DNA of 54,629 nucleotides from Parcubacteria group bacterium Greene0714_7 (GTDB lineage: Bacteria > Patescibacteriota > Minisyncoccia > Phycocordibacterales > Phycocordibacteraceae): the NCBI GenBank assembly GCA_007378985.1, contig VMHB01000003.1, positions 92,283 through 146,911 of the forward strand. Reading direction: 5' to 3'. Positions 8,222 through 17,870 of this stretch are shown piece after piece (the stretch's first letter is position 1; the number at the start of each line of letters is the position of its first letter). Both the position numbers and the translations under genes were made by a program. Under the pieces are notes generated by a model, which saw only the letters and a list, made by a program, of their open reading frames with translations, was not told the DNA's origin and ran no database searches.

Positions 8222-9274
8222 ATGGAAATTCTACTTATCGTTTTGGTGCTAGCGCTTCTACTGCTCAACGCAGGAGCGGTTGTTTTTTTCCTTTCTAGAA
8301 AAAAGGACACCGGACAAGGGGAGGGGGTTACTATGATAAATCAGCGTATTGCCGAACTTTCTCGAACACTGGATGAGCGACTCGACAAGACATCGGAGAA
8401 TTTGATGCGCTCAACCCAAGCTCAGTCTACTGAGGCGAATCGCATTATTCGTGATGTGACAGAGCGTCTTACGAAGCTCGATGAAACTAACAGGCAAGTA
8501 GTTTCGTTTGCGGATCAGTTGCAAAACTTGCAGGACATTCTGAAGAATCCTAAACAGCGAGGAATATTAGGTGAGTATTATTTGGAAACATTGCTCAAGA
8601 ATGTTCTTCCACCAGGGCAGTATCAAATGCAGTACGCGTTTGCTAATGGTGAGATAGTGGATGCGGCGGTGTTTGTGAAAGACAAAGTCATTCCTATTGA
8701 TTCAAAATTCTCACTTGAAAACTATAATCGTCTTACGGAGGCTACTGACCCATCAGAGAAATTACGATTGGAAAAACTGTTTGTGAACGACTTAAAGCTT
8801 CGTATTCAAGAAACTGCAAAATACATTCGCCCAAGCGAAGGCACTATGGATTTTGCGTTCATGTTTATTCCCCATGAAGCTATTTATTACGATTTGCTCA
8901 TCAACAAAATTGGCGCTGTAACAGAAGACACGGAAAACCTCATTCAGCGCGCGGCAGGGAGATATAAGGTCATCATAGTTTCACCTACCTCATTCCTTGC
9001 ATACCTTCAGACGGTTTTGCAGGGGCTCCGTGCTATGCAAATAGAGGAACAAGCAAAAGATATTGTTCAACGGGTAGGGGAGCTTGGTAAGCACTTAAAA
9101 ACCTTTGAGGAATACCATGCGAAACTTGGAAACGCACTCGGCACCGTGGTGAACCATTTCAATAACTCAGGTAAGGAATTTAAAAAGATTGATAAGGATG
9201 TAATGCGCATTACTGGTGATGCCCCAGGGATTGCAATGCCTGTTATTGACGCACCTACCCGAGATGAAGATTAA
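8222..9274 (+). CDS. rmuC: RmuC-family DNA recombination protein
   Basis: N-terminal TM plus coiled coil; KQRGILGEYYLETLLKNVLPPGQYQMQYAF..., VIPIDSKFSLENYNRL; TATAAT 7 nt before ATG. Confidence 0.9.
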   Translation: MEILLIVLVLALLLLNAGAVVFFLSRKKDTGQGEGVTMINQRIAELSRTLDERLDKTSENLMRSTQAQSTEANRIIRDVTERLTKLDETNRQVVSFADQLQNLQDILKNPKQRGILGEYYLETLLKNVLPPGQYQMQYAFANGEIVDAAVFVKDKVIPIDSKFSLENYNRLTEATDPSEKLRLEKLFVNDLKLRIQETAKYIRPSEGTMDFAFMFIPHEAIYYDLLINKIGAVTEDTENLIQRAAGRYKVIIVSPTSFLAYLQTVLQGLRAMQIEEQAKDIVQRVGELGKHLKTFEEYHAKLGNALGTVVNHFNNSGKEFKKIDKDVMRITGDAPGIAMPVIDAPTRDED

Positions 9275-9321
9275 TTGCTGTTACCGAATGCGTGTCTTTC
9301 AGGTACTATTGCGGTATCACC

Positions 9322-9377
9322 CTATTAAATGCGCTGTTAAGACAGCGCTCCGCGAGGCGCGGATTTAACAGGGTCTA
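9322..9377. repeat. Inverted-repeat element (CCCTrTTAAAT ... ATTTAACAGGG)
   Basis: ccctattaaatgcgctgttaa...ggcgcggatttaacagggt; same ends as the element at 17871-17996. Confidence 0.6.
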
Positions 9378-9417
9378 AGATTTTTTAAGCTTACTTCGTT
9401 CACTAACAAAATCTAAG

Positions 9418-11238
9418 ATGTGCGGAATCTTTGCCTACACTGGCTCTAAAAAAGCGTCACCAATCCTTCTCGAAGGGCTCTCAATGCTTGAGTACCGAGG
9501 ATATGATTCTGCAGGAATATACATGCCTGGCTTTGATGTGGTGAAAACCCCTGGCGCGGTTGCAGAGCTCACCAAAAGAATGACAAAAGACTATTCCGCG
9601 ACTTCTGGGATAGCGCATCTACGCTGGGCAACTCACGGAGCCCCAAATGAAGTCAATGCGCACCCACATGGCGACTGTGATGGAGATGTGTTTGTAATTC
9701 ACAATGGCATTATTGAAAACTTCCGTGAGTTAAAAGAAGAGCTTTTAGCGGGAGGCCACACTTTTAAATCAGAAACAGACACTGAAGTGATTGCGCACCT
9801 TATTGAAGGAGCTCTGAAAGACAAACTTAATTTTGAAGATGCCGTTATTGATACCCTGAAGAAACTTCGAGGCACTTATGGTCTTTTGATTTCCTATGCA
9901 AAAGATCCCGACACCATTATTACTGCACGAATGGGTTCTCCTGTTGTTGTAGGTCTTGGAGACGGAGAGAATTTTATTGCCTCTGATGCAACGCCAATTT
10001 TGAAACACACGAAGCAAATGATGTTTCTCTCTGATGGAGATGTGGCGATTATCACGCCTACAACGCACCGTGTGCGTACACTTTTAGAAACCGAGGTTGA
10101 TCGCCCGTCTGAAACCATTACTTGGGATGTTGGGGAGGCATCACGGGGCGGGTATCCGCATTTCATGTTGAAAGAGATGATGGAATCGCCTGAGGTTATA
10201 GAGAACGCACTTCGAGGCAGGCTTATTATGGAAGAAGGGAAGGCAAAACTTGGCGGACTAGAAGCAGTTGAAAAAGAGCTTCAAAATATCGACAGACTTA
10301 TTATTGTTGGTTGTGGAACCGCATACTACGCAGGACTCATTGGTGAGTATTTAATTGAATCCCTTGCTGGTGTTCCTGTTGAAGTGGAACTTGCTTCGGA
10401 ATTTCGTTATAGAAAGCCAGTTATCAGACCAAACACCGCAGTCTTGGCAATCTCCCAGTCAGGCGAGACTCTCGATACACTTGAAGCTATCCGTGAAGCA
10501 AAGCGACACGGTGCACTTACTCTTGGCATTGTGAATACCGTAGGCTCTACCATTGCGCGCGAGACGGATGCTGGAGTGTATAACCATGCAGGCCCTGAAA
10601 TTGGCGTTGCTTCCACCAAGGCCCTTGTTTCTCAAGTAGTAATTCTTTCACTCGTTGCACTCTTCCTTGGCCGTACTCGCTCACTCTCTAAAGATGATGG
10701 CGTTGCATTGGCTAACGCACTTAAAAGTTTGCCAGAGTTAGCAAAAAAAGTATTAGAGCAGTCTGAGGAGATTCGTAAAGTTGCTAATGTATATAAAGAT
10801 TCACGAGATTTCCTTTTTATTGGTCGCAAGTTTAGTTACCCTGCGGCACTTGAAGGTGCACTGAAACTTAAAGAAGTTTCGTATGTGCACGCGGAAGGAT
10901 ATGGAGCAGGGGAGATGAAGCACGGACCGCTTGCAATGATTGATGAGAAATTCCCAACAGTTGCCATTGTTCCTCAAGACTCAGTGTATGAGAAAACTGT
11001 TTCTAACATGATAGAGATACGCACCCGCAAGGGGTCTGTGATTGCTATTGCCACTGCTGGTGATGAGAAAATCAAAGAGGTCTCTGATCATGTTATATAC
11101 ATTCCCAAAGCATCTGAAGAACTTTCAGTAGTGCTTTCCATAATCGCACTCCAACTTTTCGCCTATCACTTCGCAGCGGACAAGGGACTCAATGTTGACC
11201 GCCCTCGTAATCTTGCGAAGTCAGTAACCGTAGAATAA
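9418..11238 (+). CDS. glmS: Glutamine--fructose-6-phosphate aminotransferase (isomerizing)
   Basis: MCGIFAYTGSKKASPILLEGLSMLEYRGYDSAGI; SIS domains; C-terminal DRPRNLAKSVTVE. Confidence 0.98.
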   Translation: MCGIFAYTGSKKASPILLEGLSMLEYRGYDSAGIYMPGFDVVKTPGAVAELTKRMTKDYSATSGIAHLRWATHGAPNEVNAHPHGDCDGDVFVIHNGIIENFRELKEELLAGGHTFKSETDTEVIAHLIEGALKDKLNFEDAVIDTLKKLRGTYGLLISYAKDPDTIITARMGSPVVVGLGDGENFIASDATPILKHTKQMMFLSDGDVAIITPTTHRVRTLLETEVDRPSETITWDVGEASRGGYPHFMLKEMMESPEVIENALRGRLIMEEGKAKLGGLEAVEKELQNIDRLIIVGCGTAYYAGLIGEYLIESLAGVPVEVELASEFRYRKPVIRPNTAVLAISQSGETLDTLEAIREAKRHGALTLGIVNTVGSTIARETDAGVYNHAGPEIGVASTKALVSQVVILSLVALFLGRTRSLSKDDGVALANALKSLPELAKKVLEQSEEIRKVANVYKDSRDFLFIGRKFSYPAALEGALKLKEVSYVHAEGYGAGEMKHGPLAMIDEKFPTVAIVPQDSVYEKTVSNMIEIRTRKGSVIAIATAGDEKIKEVSDHVIYIPKASEELSVVLSIIALQLFAYHFAADKGLNVDRPRNLAKSVTVE

Positions 11239-11359
11239 ATGGGAGGTCTTAGGTTTGAATATTCCCGAGCGAACAATAAGAGGGAGCTTTGTTTGCGTAG
11301 AATAGGTGTCAGCCTCTCCATCCCTTAAATCAAATAATCGGATAAAAGGCGAAAAAGAC

Positions 11360-11401
11360 CTGTATAGTATAATCTAACGATCGTTAGATTATACTATACA
11401 G
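11360..11401. repeat. 42-bp palindrome, copy 1
   Basis: ctgtatagtataatctaacga|tcgttagattatactatacag, perfect. Confidence 0.95.
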
Positions 11402-11484
11402 ATACAAACATGAAGGATGTGGCTTGGAGGATACTGAGTGAATGACGACAGAAAGCTTTGGTTACGGTACAGTGCTTTTTAACT

Positions 11485-11736
11485 ATGTTTACAGATCCAA
11501 GCCCGTGGCTTCAGCACGATATGTTTTATACTCCTGAGGATTCTCTAGAGCCGAACTTAGATAGTCGTGTCATCAAGAAAACAGTCTTTTGGGCATCACT
11601 ATTTCGCCATGGGAAAGTAGGTCTAGCGTCTACTGCTTCAGAGAGATTTGTGCGACGATTATTCCACCCTACAAAGACAGTCTTGCGTCCTGAATTGATT
11701 GAGGGTTCTCTTGGTAGAGAGGGCTTTACTGGCTAG
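11485..11736 (+). CDS. Hypothetical protein
   Basis: ORF from MFTDPSPWLQHDMFY...; no recognised family. Confidence 0.4.
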   Translation: MFTDPSPWLQHDMFYTPEDSLEPNLDSRVIKKTVFWASLFRHGKVGLASTASERFVRRLFHPTKTVLRPELIEGSLGREGFTG

Positions 11737-11743
11737 TAGAGGG

Positions 11744-11771
11744 TTGCTTTTTAGGGCTTTTTTGGTACGAT
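11744..11771 (+). promoter_or_regulatory. Putative rplU promoter TTGCTT-16-TACGAT
   Basis: -35/-10 spacing upstream of rplU leader hairpin. Confidence 0.5.
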
Positions 11772-11790
11772 GCTCTGATATGAATCCCAG

Positions 11791-11806
11791 TCGGAAAGCT
11801 TTCCGA
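11791..11806 (+). promoter_or_regulatory. Perfect palindrome upstream of rplU (candidate L21 leader hairpin)
   Basis: tcggaaagctttccga. Confidence 0.55.
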
Positions 11807-11817
11807 TATGGCGAGGT

Positions 11818-12123
11818 ATTGCGGTTATAAAGACAGGAGGGAAGCAGTACCTTGTAAAAGAGGGTTCTTTGATTACGATTGAAAAAATAGCTGATGTCAA
11901 GAAAGACGACAAAATCACCTTTGATGCTGTCCTTTTTACTGACGATGGAGCAAAAGCATCAGTTGGTGCTCCAACTGTTTCAGGTGCAAAAGTTACTGGT
12001 ACCGTTTTGATGGTAGGACGCGCTCCTAAGGTTGTTGTTGTAAAGTACAAAGCAAAAAGCCGATACTACAAGAAACGAGGGCACAAACAGCCCAACATGA
12101 AAGTGAAGATCGAGACTGTTTAG
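11818..12123 (+). CDS. rplU: 50S ribosomal protein L21 (noncanonical start inferred)
   Basis: (I/M)AVIKTGGKQYLVKEGSLITIEKI...KRRGHKQPNMKVKIETV-type L21; conserved N-terminus lies upstream of the first canonical start (TTG 11869). Confidence 0.9.
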   Translation: MAVIKTGGKQYLVKEGSLITIEKIADVKKDDKITFDAVLFTDDGAKASVGAPTVSGAKVTGTVLMVGRAPKVVVVKYKAKSRYYKKRGHKQPNMKVKIETV

Positions 12124-12139
12124 ATCCCCATATTCTTTT

Positions 12140-12319
12140 ATGGGTGAACGCTTTTTAACTCCAAAAAGGACAGATTTTAAATCTCAAATTGCTGATTCTT
12201 TTTTAGTATTTGAAATAGAAGAATATAGAAGTTATCGGGGTCAGCCTATTGGCTATAATTTTGCACGACGAATAGCCGCTAGATTGCGTCGTCGACAAGA
12301 AAATAAGGAAGCTGGTTAA
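12140..12319 (+). CDS. Small basic hypothetical protein (59 aa)
   Basis: MGERFLTPKRTDFKSQIADSFLVFEIEEYRSYRGQPIGYNFARRIAARLRRRQENKEAG. Confidence 0.5.
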   Translation: MGERFLTPKRTDFKSQIADSFLVFEIEEYRSYRGQPIGYNFARRIAARLRRRQENKEAG

Positions 12320-12912
12320 GATCGGTTTCGAAGAGCACTTCGAAGTGTTTCTGAGTCTGCGTATTCTATTTCAGCACCCACTGAAAGCCCTCGCCCAAGA
12401 AGGGTTACTTTTTTATTTGGATGTGCTTTTTGTATTTCTTTTGAAAGTTCTCGTGCCGTGTAGTCACCCTCAGGTGTTGTTGAAAGTGCAAAAATGATCT
12501 CTTTTGTTTCATTTGTTGCTACACGCTCGAGTAGTTCTTTTGTTCGTACTCTTCGAGAGTTCTTTCTCTCCGTCATAGTTTTGAGTCCGCCCAGAATAAA
12601 ATAGATGCCCCTGTAAGCCCCAGAGCCTTCTATGCCTTCTATGTCGATATCTTTTTCAACTACCATCAGTGTTGTGTGATCGCGGAGAGAATCAGAGCAA
12701 ATTGAACATACGCCTGAGTCTCGTGCGTCATCGAAACGAAAGCATGTAGTGCAGGGGGATGTTGATTTACCAGATTCAATAATGAGGTTTGCTAATTTTT
12801 CGCGGAAAGGTACTCCTGCAGAGAGAAGAAATTGCACTACACGACGAGCTTGTCTTGGACCAATGCCGGGGAACTCCGCAATGTGTTCAATGAGGTCTTG
12901 TGTGGGACGCAT
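12316..12912 (-). CDS. recR: Recombination protein RecR
   Basis: FPGIGPRQARRVVQFLL, CTTCFRFDD..VCSIC zinc motif, Toprim VVEKDIDIEGIEGSGAYRGIYFILGG. Confidence 0.95.
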   Translation of the reverse strand: MRPTQDLIEHIAEFPGIGPRQARRVVQFLLSAGVPFREKLANLIIESGKSTSPCTTCFRFDDARDSGVCSICSDSLRDHTTLMVVEKDIDIEGIEGSGAYRGIYFILGGLKTMTERKNSRRVRTKELLERVATNETKEIIFALSTTPEGDYTARELSKEIQKAHPNKKVTLLGRGLSVGAEIEYADSETLRSALRNRS

Positions 12913-12951
12913 GTTAGCTTTTGTTACGAGTCATCGAGTTAGAAAAGCTTA

Positions 12952-13093
12952 CACCTGGTTGTAGAGTTTGGCGTTGTAGCTCATGTGTCGCTGTACGATA
13001 CGTGTCATTCACTGCGTTCCGAATCATGTTTTATCTTTCAAATATATACTATTTTGCTACAAGACACGACGCCAAACTTCACAAGCCGGGTTA
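12952..13093. repeat. Imperfect terminal inverted repeat element
   Basis: acctggttgtagagtttggcg...cgccaaacttcacaagccgggt. Confidence 0.6.
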
Positions 13094-13127
13094 AGAAAAT
13101 CTAATTCGCTCACGCTCATAAGATTTT

Positions 13128-14507
13128 CTAAAAATCATCCTGTGCGTTTCCAGGAACTCCTCCACTGAAGCCTGATTTTTCAATAGGGAGGAAAGTGGCA
13201 CGCTCTACATCGAAGAAGAGATCTATTTTCCCTGTACGACCATTGCGGTGTTTTTCAATCAAGATTTCAGTAACATTACTTCGCTCTTCTTTGTTGTCAT
13301 TGTATCTATCTTCATTGTGAATGAACATAACCACATCGGCGTCCTGCTCAATTGAACCAGAGTCACGAAGGTCTGAAAGGCGAGGACGGCCTCGTCTTTG
13401 TTCAATGGCACGCGAAAGCTGGGAGAGTGCAAGTACGGGAACGTCGAGTTCACGAGCAAGGGTTTTTAGAGAACGAGAGATTTCGGTGACTTGCTGAACC
13501 ATTGAGTCTGATGAGCGAGATGATGTTGGACTCATGAGCTGAAGGTAGTCAACCACAAGGAGGCCAATGCCATGCTCTCGTTTTAATCGACGAGCTGCAG
13601 AGCGCATACCGAGTGCATTAGTTGCAGGTTGATCATCGATGTGAATTGGAGCTTTAGACAGACGACCCATGGCATCGCGGATTCTTTCAAATTCTTCATC
13701 AGTAGAAATTTTTCCCGTACGGAGTTTCCATGCGTCTACTCGAGCCTCAGCTGCAAGCATGCGGTCGACTAATTGCTGTGCGCTCATTTCAAGTGAAAAA
13801 ATTCCCACCGGTGTGCCGTGCTTAATGGCGGTTTGCCTCGCGATGTCCAAGGCAAAAGCGGTTTTACCTGCGGAAGGACGAGCGGCAAGGATGATGAGGT
13901 CAGAGCGTTGAAAGCCTGCAAGCATGTTGTCGAGGGCATCAAAACCGGTAGGAATACCACGCATTTGATACTCACCTTTGTGGAGGTTATCGAAGCGCTC
14001 CCACGCTTCTCCCAAGGCATCACCAATCGCAACGAATTTTCTAACAGAAGGGGAGCTGGTCACTTCATAGATTCTTTTTTCAGCGCTATTTAACAGTTCA
14101 TCAATGTCTTGTGATTCGTCATAGCCCATCTCGCCAATGTCTGACGATGCAGAAATGAGGGAACGCATCATTGATTTTTTCTGAACAATTTCAGCATAGT
14201 GTTTGAGGTTTGCTGAGCTTGGTACTGCACTCACGAGTTCAGCTAGGTACGCGTTACCACCTGCACGCTCTAAGTCATTTGTCTCTTTGAGGCGGTTTGC
14301 AGTAGACAATAGGTCAATAGGATTTCCGCCAGTTGTAAGATCAGTGAATGCTCGATAAATGAGACGGTGTTTTTCTACATAGAAAGAATCTGCCGATACA
14401 AAGTCGGTGACTTCATGAATTGAGTCAGGCTTGATCATCACTGAGCCTAAAAGTGCTCGCTCTGCTTCAGTGGATTGTGGAGGAATTCGTGCGCCTTGGT
14501 TTGCCAT
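13128..14507 (-). CDS. dnaB: Replicative DNA helicase DnaB
   Basis: MANQGARIPPQSTEAERALLGSVM; Walker A AARPSAGKTAFALDIA; LLVVDYLQLM; TACAAT box overlaps the track's upstream ATG, favouring this start. Confidence 0.97.
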   Translation of the reverse strand: MANQGARIPPQSTEAERALLGSVMIKPDSIHEVTDFVSADSFYVEKHRLIYRAFTDLTTGGNPIDLLSTANRLKETNDLERAGGNAYLAELVSAVPSSANLKHYAEIVQKKSMMRSLISASSDIGEMGYDESQDIDELLNSAEKRIYEVTSSPSVRKFVAIGDALGEAWERFDNLHKGEYQMRGIPTGFDALDNMLAGFQRSDLIILAARPSAGKTAFALDIARQTAIKHGTPVGIFSLEMSAQQLVDRMLAAEARVDAWKLRTGKISTDEEFERIRDAMGRLSKAPIHIDDQPATNALGMRSAARRLKREHGIGLLVVDYLQLMSPTSSRSSDSMVQQVTEISRSLKTLARELDVPVLALSQLSRAIEQRRGRPRLSDLRDSGSIEQDADVVMFIHNEDRYNDNKEERSNVTEILIEKHRNGRTGKIDLFFDVERATFLPIEKSGFSGGVPGNAQDDF

Positions 14508-14686
14508 AGCAGTGCATTGTAGCACTCGTCGTTTTTAAAGAAATCTATAAAAAGAGCCGTTATGCGGAGGTTTGTACACTGAGTTTTGCACAGAGAAGAA
14601 AAGAAGATTCTAGGTGCTAGGTTCTAGCTTAAAATTCAACACCTAACACCTAGAAGCTAGCCCCTAGTACCTGACCCGTTCCGGGT

Positions 14687-15601
14687 CTAAAACCACTTCT
14701 TAATCTTAAAGTAGATGAAAAAGACTGCAGTAAGGACGACCATGGCTCCCGTGATGATCCAGAAACCGTTAGGGGATCCGACGATGGGTGTGTGTTCAGT
14801 GTTCATCCCGAACACTGCTGCTACCACGGAAAGCGGAAAGGTGATGAATGCCATGATAGTAAGATTTTTTGTGATTTCGTTTTGGCGTGTGGTCAAGAGG
14901 GAGTCGTTTGTTTTTCGAAGTTCGGTGACGATATCCATCATGGCAAGTGCTCGTTGGTGCGCACGGTAGTGAAATGCAGATACTCCACGGAGATATTCGG
15001 TGAAATGTTCACCGAATAAGGTCGTAGTCGCTTGTTCTAGAGAAGCAAGAACCTCAGCATGCATGGAGAGTGTGCGTTTTTGATCAATAAGTTCACGAGT
15101 GACACGCGATATTGCTAAGACCATGTCTTTCTCACGTCCTGAGAATATTGCCGTTTCAATTGCAGTTACAGAATCTTCAAGGGAATCTAACTCGTATTCC
15201 ACTTCTTGGTAGAGTCGTTGTGTAAGTTCCAAAAGTACATGCCCACTGTGGAATTTTCCTGTCGTGCGCTTAAGAAGCATCGCGGCTTCAAATGATCGAG
15301 CAAAATCAACAAGAGCATCAATGGTGTCATAGTGCACCGTAATGATGAAGTGTTTGCCGATAACGAAATCGACCTCCTGACTTTCTTGTGCATTATGAGT
15401 GTGTCTTCGTGCTGGGAAATGAAGAAGTGTATAGACAATCTCAGGATATAAATCTACACGGGGCTTTATTGTTGGTGCCAACAATTCTTGTCGGAGTAAA
15501 AGTCCAAGGTTAAATTCTTGCCCGACCTCAGCAATTTCATCAGCGGTTGGATTTTCTATGTCTATCCAAATTATGCCCTCGTATTCGTAGCGGTTTATCA
15601 T
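14687..15601 (-). CDS. corA: CorA-like Mg2+ transporter
   Basis: C-terminal two TM segments with GMN motif (VFGMNTEHTPIVG). Confidence 0.9.
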   Translation of the reverse strand: MINRYEYEGIIWIDIENPTADEIAEVGQEFNLGLLLRQELLAPTIKPRVDLYPEIVYTLLHFPARRHTHNAQESQEVDFVIGKHFIITVHYDTIDALVDFARSFEAAMLLKRTTGKFHSGHVLLELTQRLYQEVEYELDSLEDSVTAIETAIFSGREKDMVLAISRVTRELIDQKRTLSMHAEVLASLEQATTTLFGEHFTEYLRGVSAFHYRAHQRALAMMDIVTELRKTNDSLLTTRQNEITKNLTIMAFITFPLSVVAAVFGMNTEHTPIVGSPNGFWIITGAMVVLTAVFFIYFKIKKWF

Positions 15602-15727
15602 CAGAACAGTATACCAGCAGGGGTTAGTGTTTAGTGGTCAGCGTTTAGGGGAAAAATTTTAGAGATTCACAATTCTAAACGCTATTCCCTAAACCCTAAA
15701 CGCTTCTCTGTGGCATAATAGGAAACA

Positions 15728-16942
15728 ATGAAAGACAATTCTAAAATTGGACTTCGCACTGCACTGATAGCGGTAGTACTTGTTGCCATTATTGCCTTCT
15801 TTGTTGGTACAGAAGCTGGAGGAATGGTTCCTTGGACAACTCAGGCACGTGGCGCTACAGACTATTCAAAGGCGGATCTACAGCCATTATTTAAGGCGTG
15901 GGAACTACTTGATCAAAATTTTACTCCATCCACCACTACGGCAACGAGCACTGATGAAGATAGGTTGTGGGGAATGATAGAAGGCCTCGCTTCTTCTTAT
16001 GGTGATCCTTATACAACCTTTTTCCCTCCAAAAGAGAAAAAACTTTTTGATAGCCAAGTTCAAGGTGATTTTGGTGGTGTTGGGATGGAGTTAGGTCTTA
16101 AAGAGGGAATCCTTACCGTAGTAGCGCCACTTGAAGGTACGCCTGCATCAAAGGCTGGAATGAGGAGTGGGGATATCATTCTAAAAATTGAAGGTAAAGA
16201 TACTGTAGGCATATCTGTTGATGATGCAGTCAGTGTTATTCGAGGAGAAATTGGTACGCCGGTCACTATCACAGTGATTCGTGGCAAAGATGCTCCGTTT
16301 GATGTAACGCTAGTTCGAGCCACTATCAATCTCCCAACCATTAAGACAACGTCGCGACCTGATGGCGTGTTTGTAATCCGCCTTTTTACATTCAATGCAA
16401 ATGCTCCCGAGAAGTTCCGTCAGGCTATCCGTGAGTTTGCTGATTCAGGTTCCAATAAAATGATTATTGACCTTCGTGGTAACCCTGGTGGTTACTTGGA
16501 GGTGGCCGTTGACATTGCTAGTTGGTTTTTGCCAGTAGGGAAAGTAATAGTTACCGAAGATTTTGGTTCTAAGCAGGCTCCTGATGTTAGTCGAAGTCGT
16601 GGATATGATGTTTTTTCTGACAAGGTAAAATTTGCGATTCTAATTGATGAAGGTTCCGCTTCTGCGTCAGAGATTCTGGCGGGGGCACTCCGTGATCATG
16701 GCAAGGCAACTCTTATTGGTGGAAAATCATTCGGTAAAGGGTCGGTACAGCAACTTTTTAATGTAACCGCAGATACTTCATTAAAAATAACTATTGCTCG
16801 CTGGCTAACCCCTAATGGAGTCTCTATTTCTCATGAAGGTATAGTTCCTGATATTGAAGTGGCAGTTACTGAGGAAGATATAGATGCAAAGCGTGACCCT
16901 CAACTAGAAAGGGCTGCGGAGTTTTTGATTACAGGAAAGTGA
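15728..16942 (+). CDS. C-terminal processing peptidase, S41 family with PDZ
   Basis: GVGMELGLKEGILTVVAPLEGTPASKAGMRSGD PDZ; DLRGNPGGYL; DEGSASASEILAGALRD; GKSFGKGSVQ. Confidence 0.95.
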   Translation: MKDNSKIGLRTALIAVVLVAIIAFFVGTEAGGMVPWTTQARGATDYSKADLQPLFKAWELLDQNFTPSTTTATSTDEDRLWGMIEGLASSYGDPYTTFFPPKEKKLFDSQVQGDFGGVGMELGLKEGILTVVAPLEGTPASKAGMRSGDIILKIEGKDTVGISVDDAVSVIRGEIGTPVTITVIRGKDAPFDVTLVRATINLPTIKTTSRPDGVFVIRLFTFNANAPEKFRQAIREFADSGSNKMIIDLRGNPGGYLEVAVDIASWFLPVGKVIVTEDFGSKQAPDVSRSRGYDVFSDKVKFAILIDEGSASASEILAGALRDHGKATLIGGKSFGKGSVQQLFNVTADTSLKITIARWLTPNGVSISHEGIVPDIEVAVTEEDIDAKRDPQLERAAEFLITGK

Positions 16943-17021
16943 GAGAAGGTTCTAGGTGCTAGCTTCTAGGTTTTAGATGCTGGTTTTCAGCCCCTCTAAA
17001 TCAAATGAAGATAAAAAAGAT

Positions 17022-17063
17022 CTGTATAGTTTAATCTAACGACCGTTAGATTAAACTATACAG
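17022..17063. repeat. 42-bp palindrome, copy 2
   Basis: ctgtatagtttaatctaacga|ccgttagattaaactatacag; compensatory A/T swap versus copy 1. Confidence 0.93.
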
Positions 17064-17110
17064 GTAAGAACAAAGAAAACTGGCACCTGACAGCTGAAAC
17101 CTGTAAACTG

Positions 17111-17503
17111 TTGCATATGAAAGTCATAATGCTCGCCGATGTTAAGAAAGTAGGTCAACGAGGAACTCTGATTACTGTGGCTGATGGCTACGCTCAGAAT
17201 GTCTTGATTCCAAAGAAGTTGGCTTTACCTGCTACAGCTGAGAATATCCGTAGTTTTGAAAAACGAAATCAGAGCGCAAAAGATAAAGTGGCTATGGATA
17301 CCACCTTAGCTAAAAAGGCACTTGCTGAGATTGATGGAAAAGTGCTTGAAATTCAGGCTAAAGCAAATGACAAGGGGACACTCTTTGAGTCTATTCATGC
17401 AAAACAAGTTGCCCAAGCTATTTTGAAGCAATTTAAGATGTCAGTGCCTGAAGATTCAATTTTGATTGTCGATGGCCCAATAAAAAAGCTCGGCTCCAAT
17501 TAA
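17111..17503 (+). CDS. rplI: 50S ribosomal protein L9, short C-terminus
   Basis: MKVIMLADVKKVGQRGTLITVADGYAQNVLIPKKLA...; ends at ...DGPIKKLGSN. Confidence 0.95.
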   Translation: MHMKVIMLADVKKVGQRGTLITVADGYAQNVLIPKKLALPATAENIRSFEKRNQSAKDKVAMDTTLAKKALAEIDGKVLEIQAKANDKGTLFESIHAKQVAQAILKQFKMSVPEDSILIVDGPIKKLGSN

Positions 17504-17530
17504 AAAACTCCGCACATGTGCGGAGTTTTT
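17503..17530. terminator. Bidirectional intrinsic terminator between rplI and rpmA
   Basis: Perfect 28-bp palindrome aaaaactccgcaca|tgtgcggagttttt. Confidence 0.92.
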
Positions 17531-17553
17531 GTTTAACGATGCGGAACGGATGC

Positions 17554-17826
17554 TTATTTTACGTCAACAACATTTCGCTTGATGGTTGAACCGTCAAATT
17601 TTGTTTTTCGAGCAAGGCGGAAAGAGACAGTGCCTTCCTCAACTGCGTAGAGTGTGTGGTCTTTACCTACCTCAACATTCTTTCCTGGCATGAATTTTGT
17701 ACCGCGCTGACGGATGATGATTGAACCTTTCTTTGCCTTCTGACCCTCATAGAGCTTAACGCCCAAGTATTGCGGATTGGAATCGGTAAGATTTTTAGCG
17801 GAGCCGGCTGCTTTTTTTGTTGCCAT
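17554..17826 (-). CDS. rpmA: 50S ribosomal protein L27
   Basis: [61 protein letters not shown]. Confidence 0.97.
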   Translation of the reverse strand: MATKKAAGSAKNLTDSNPQYLGVKLYEGQKAKKGSIIIRQRGTKFMPGKNVEVGKDHTLYAVEEGTVSFRLARKTKFDGSTIKRNVVDVK

Positions 17827-17870
17827 GTTAGAAGTTCTTAGCGAGTATCGAGCTTAGAAATTCTTACACC

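Noticed and set aside
11360-11401. 42-bp palindromes as ordinary intrinsic terminators
   Set aside because: Stems are AT-rich with no T-tract and a larger conserved flank; copies are not consistently at gene 3' ends.
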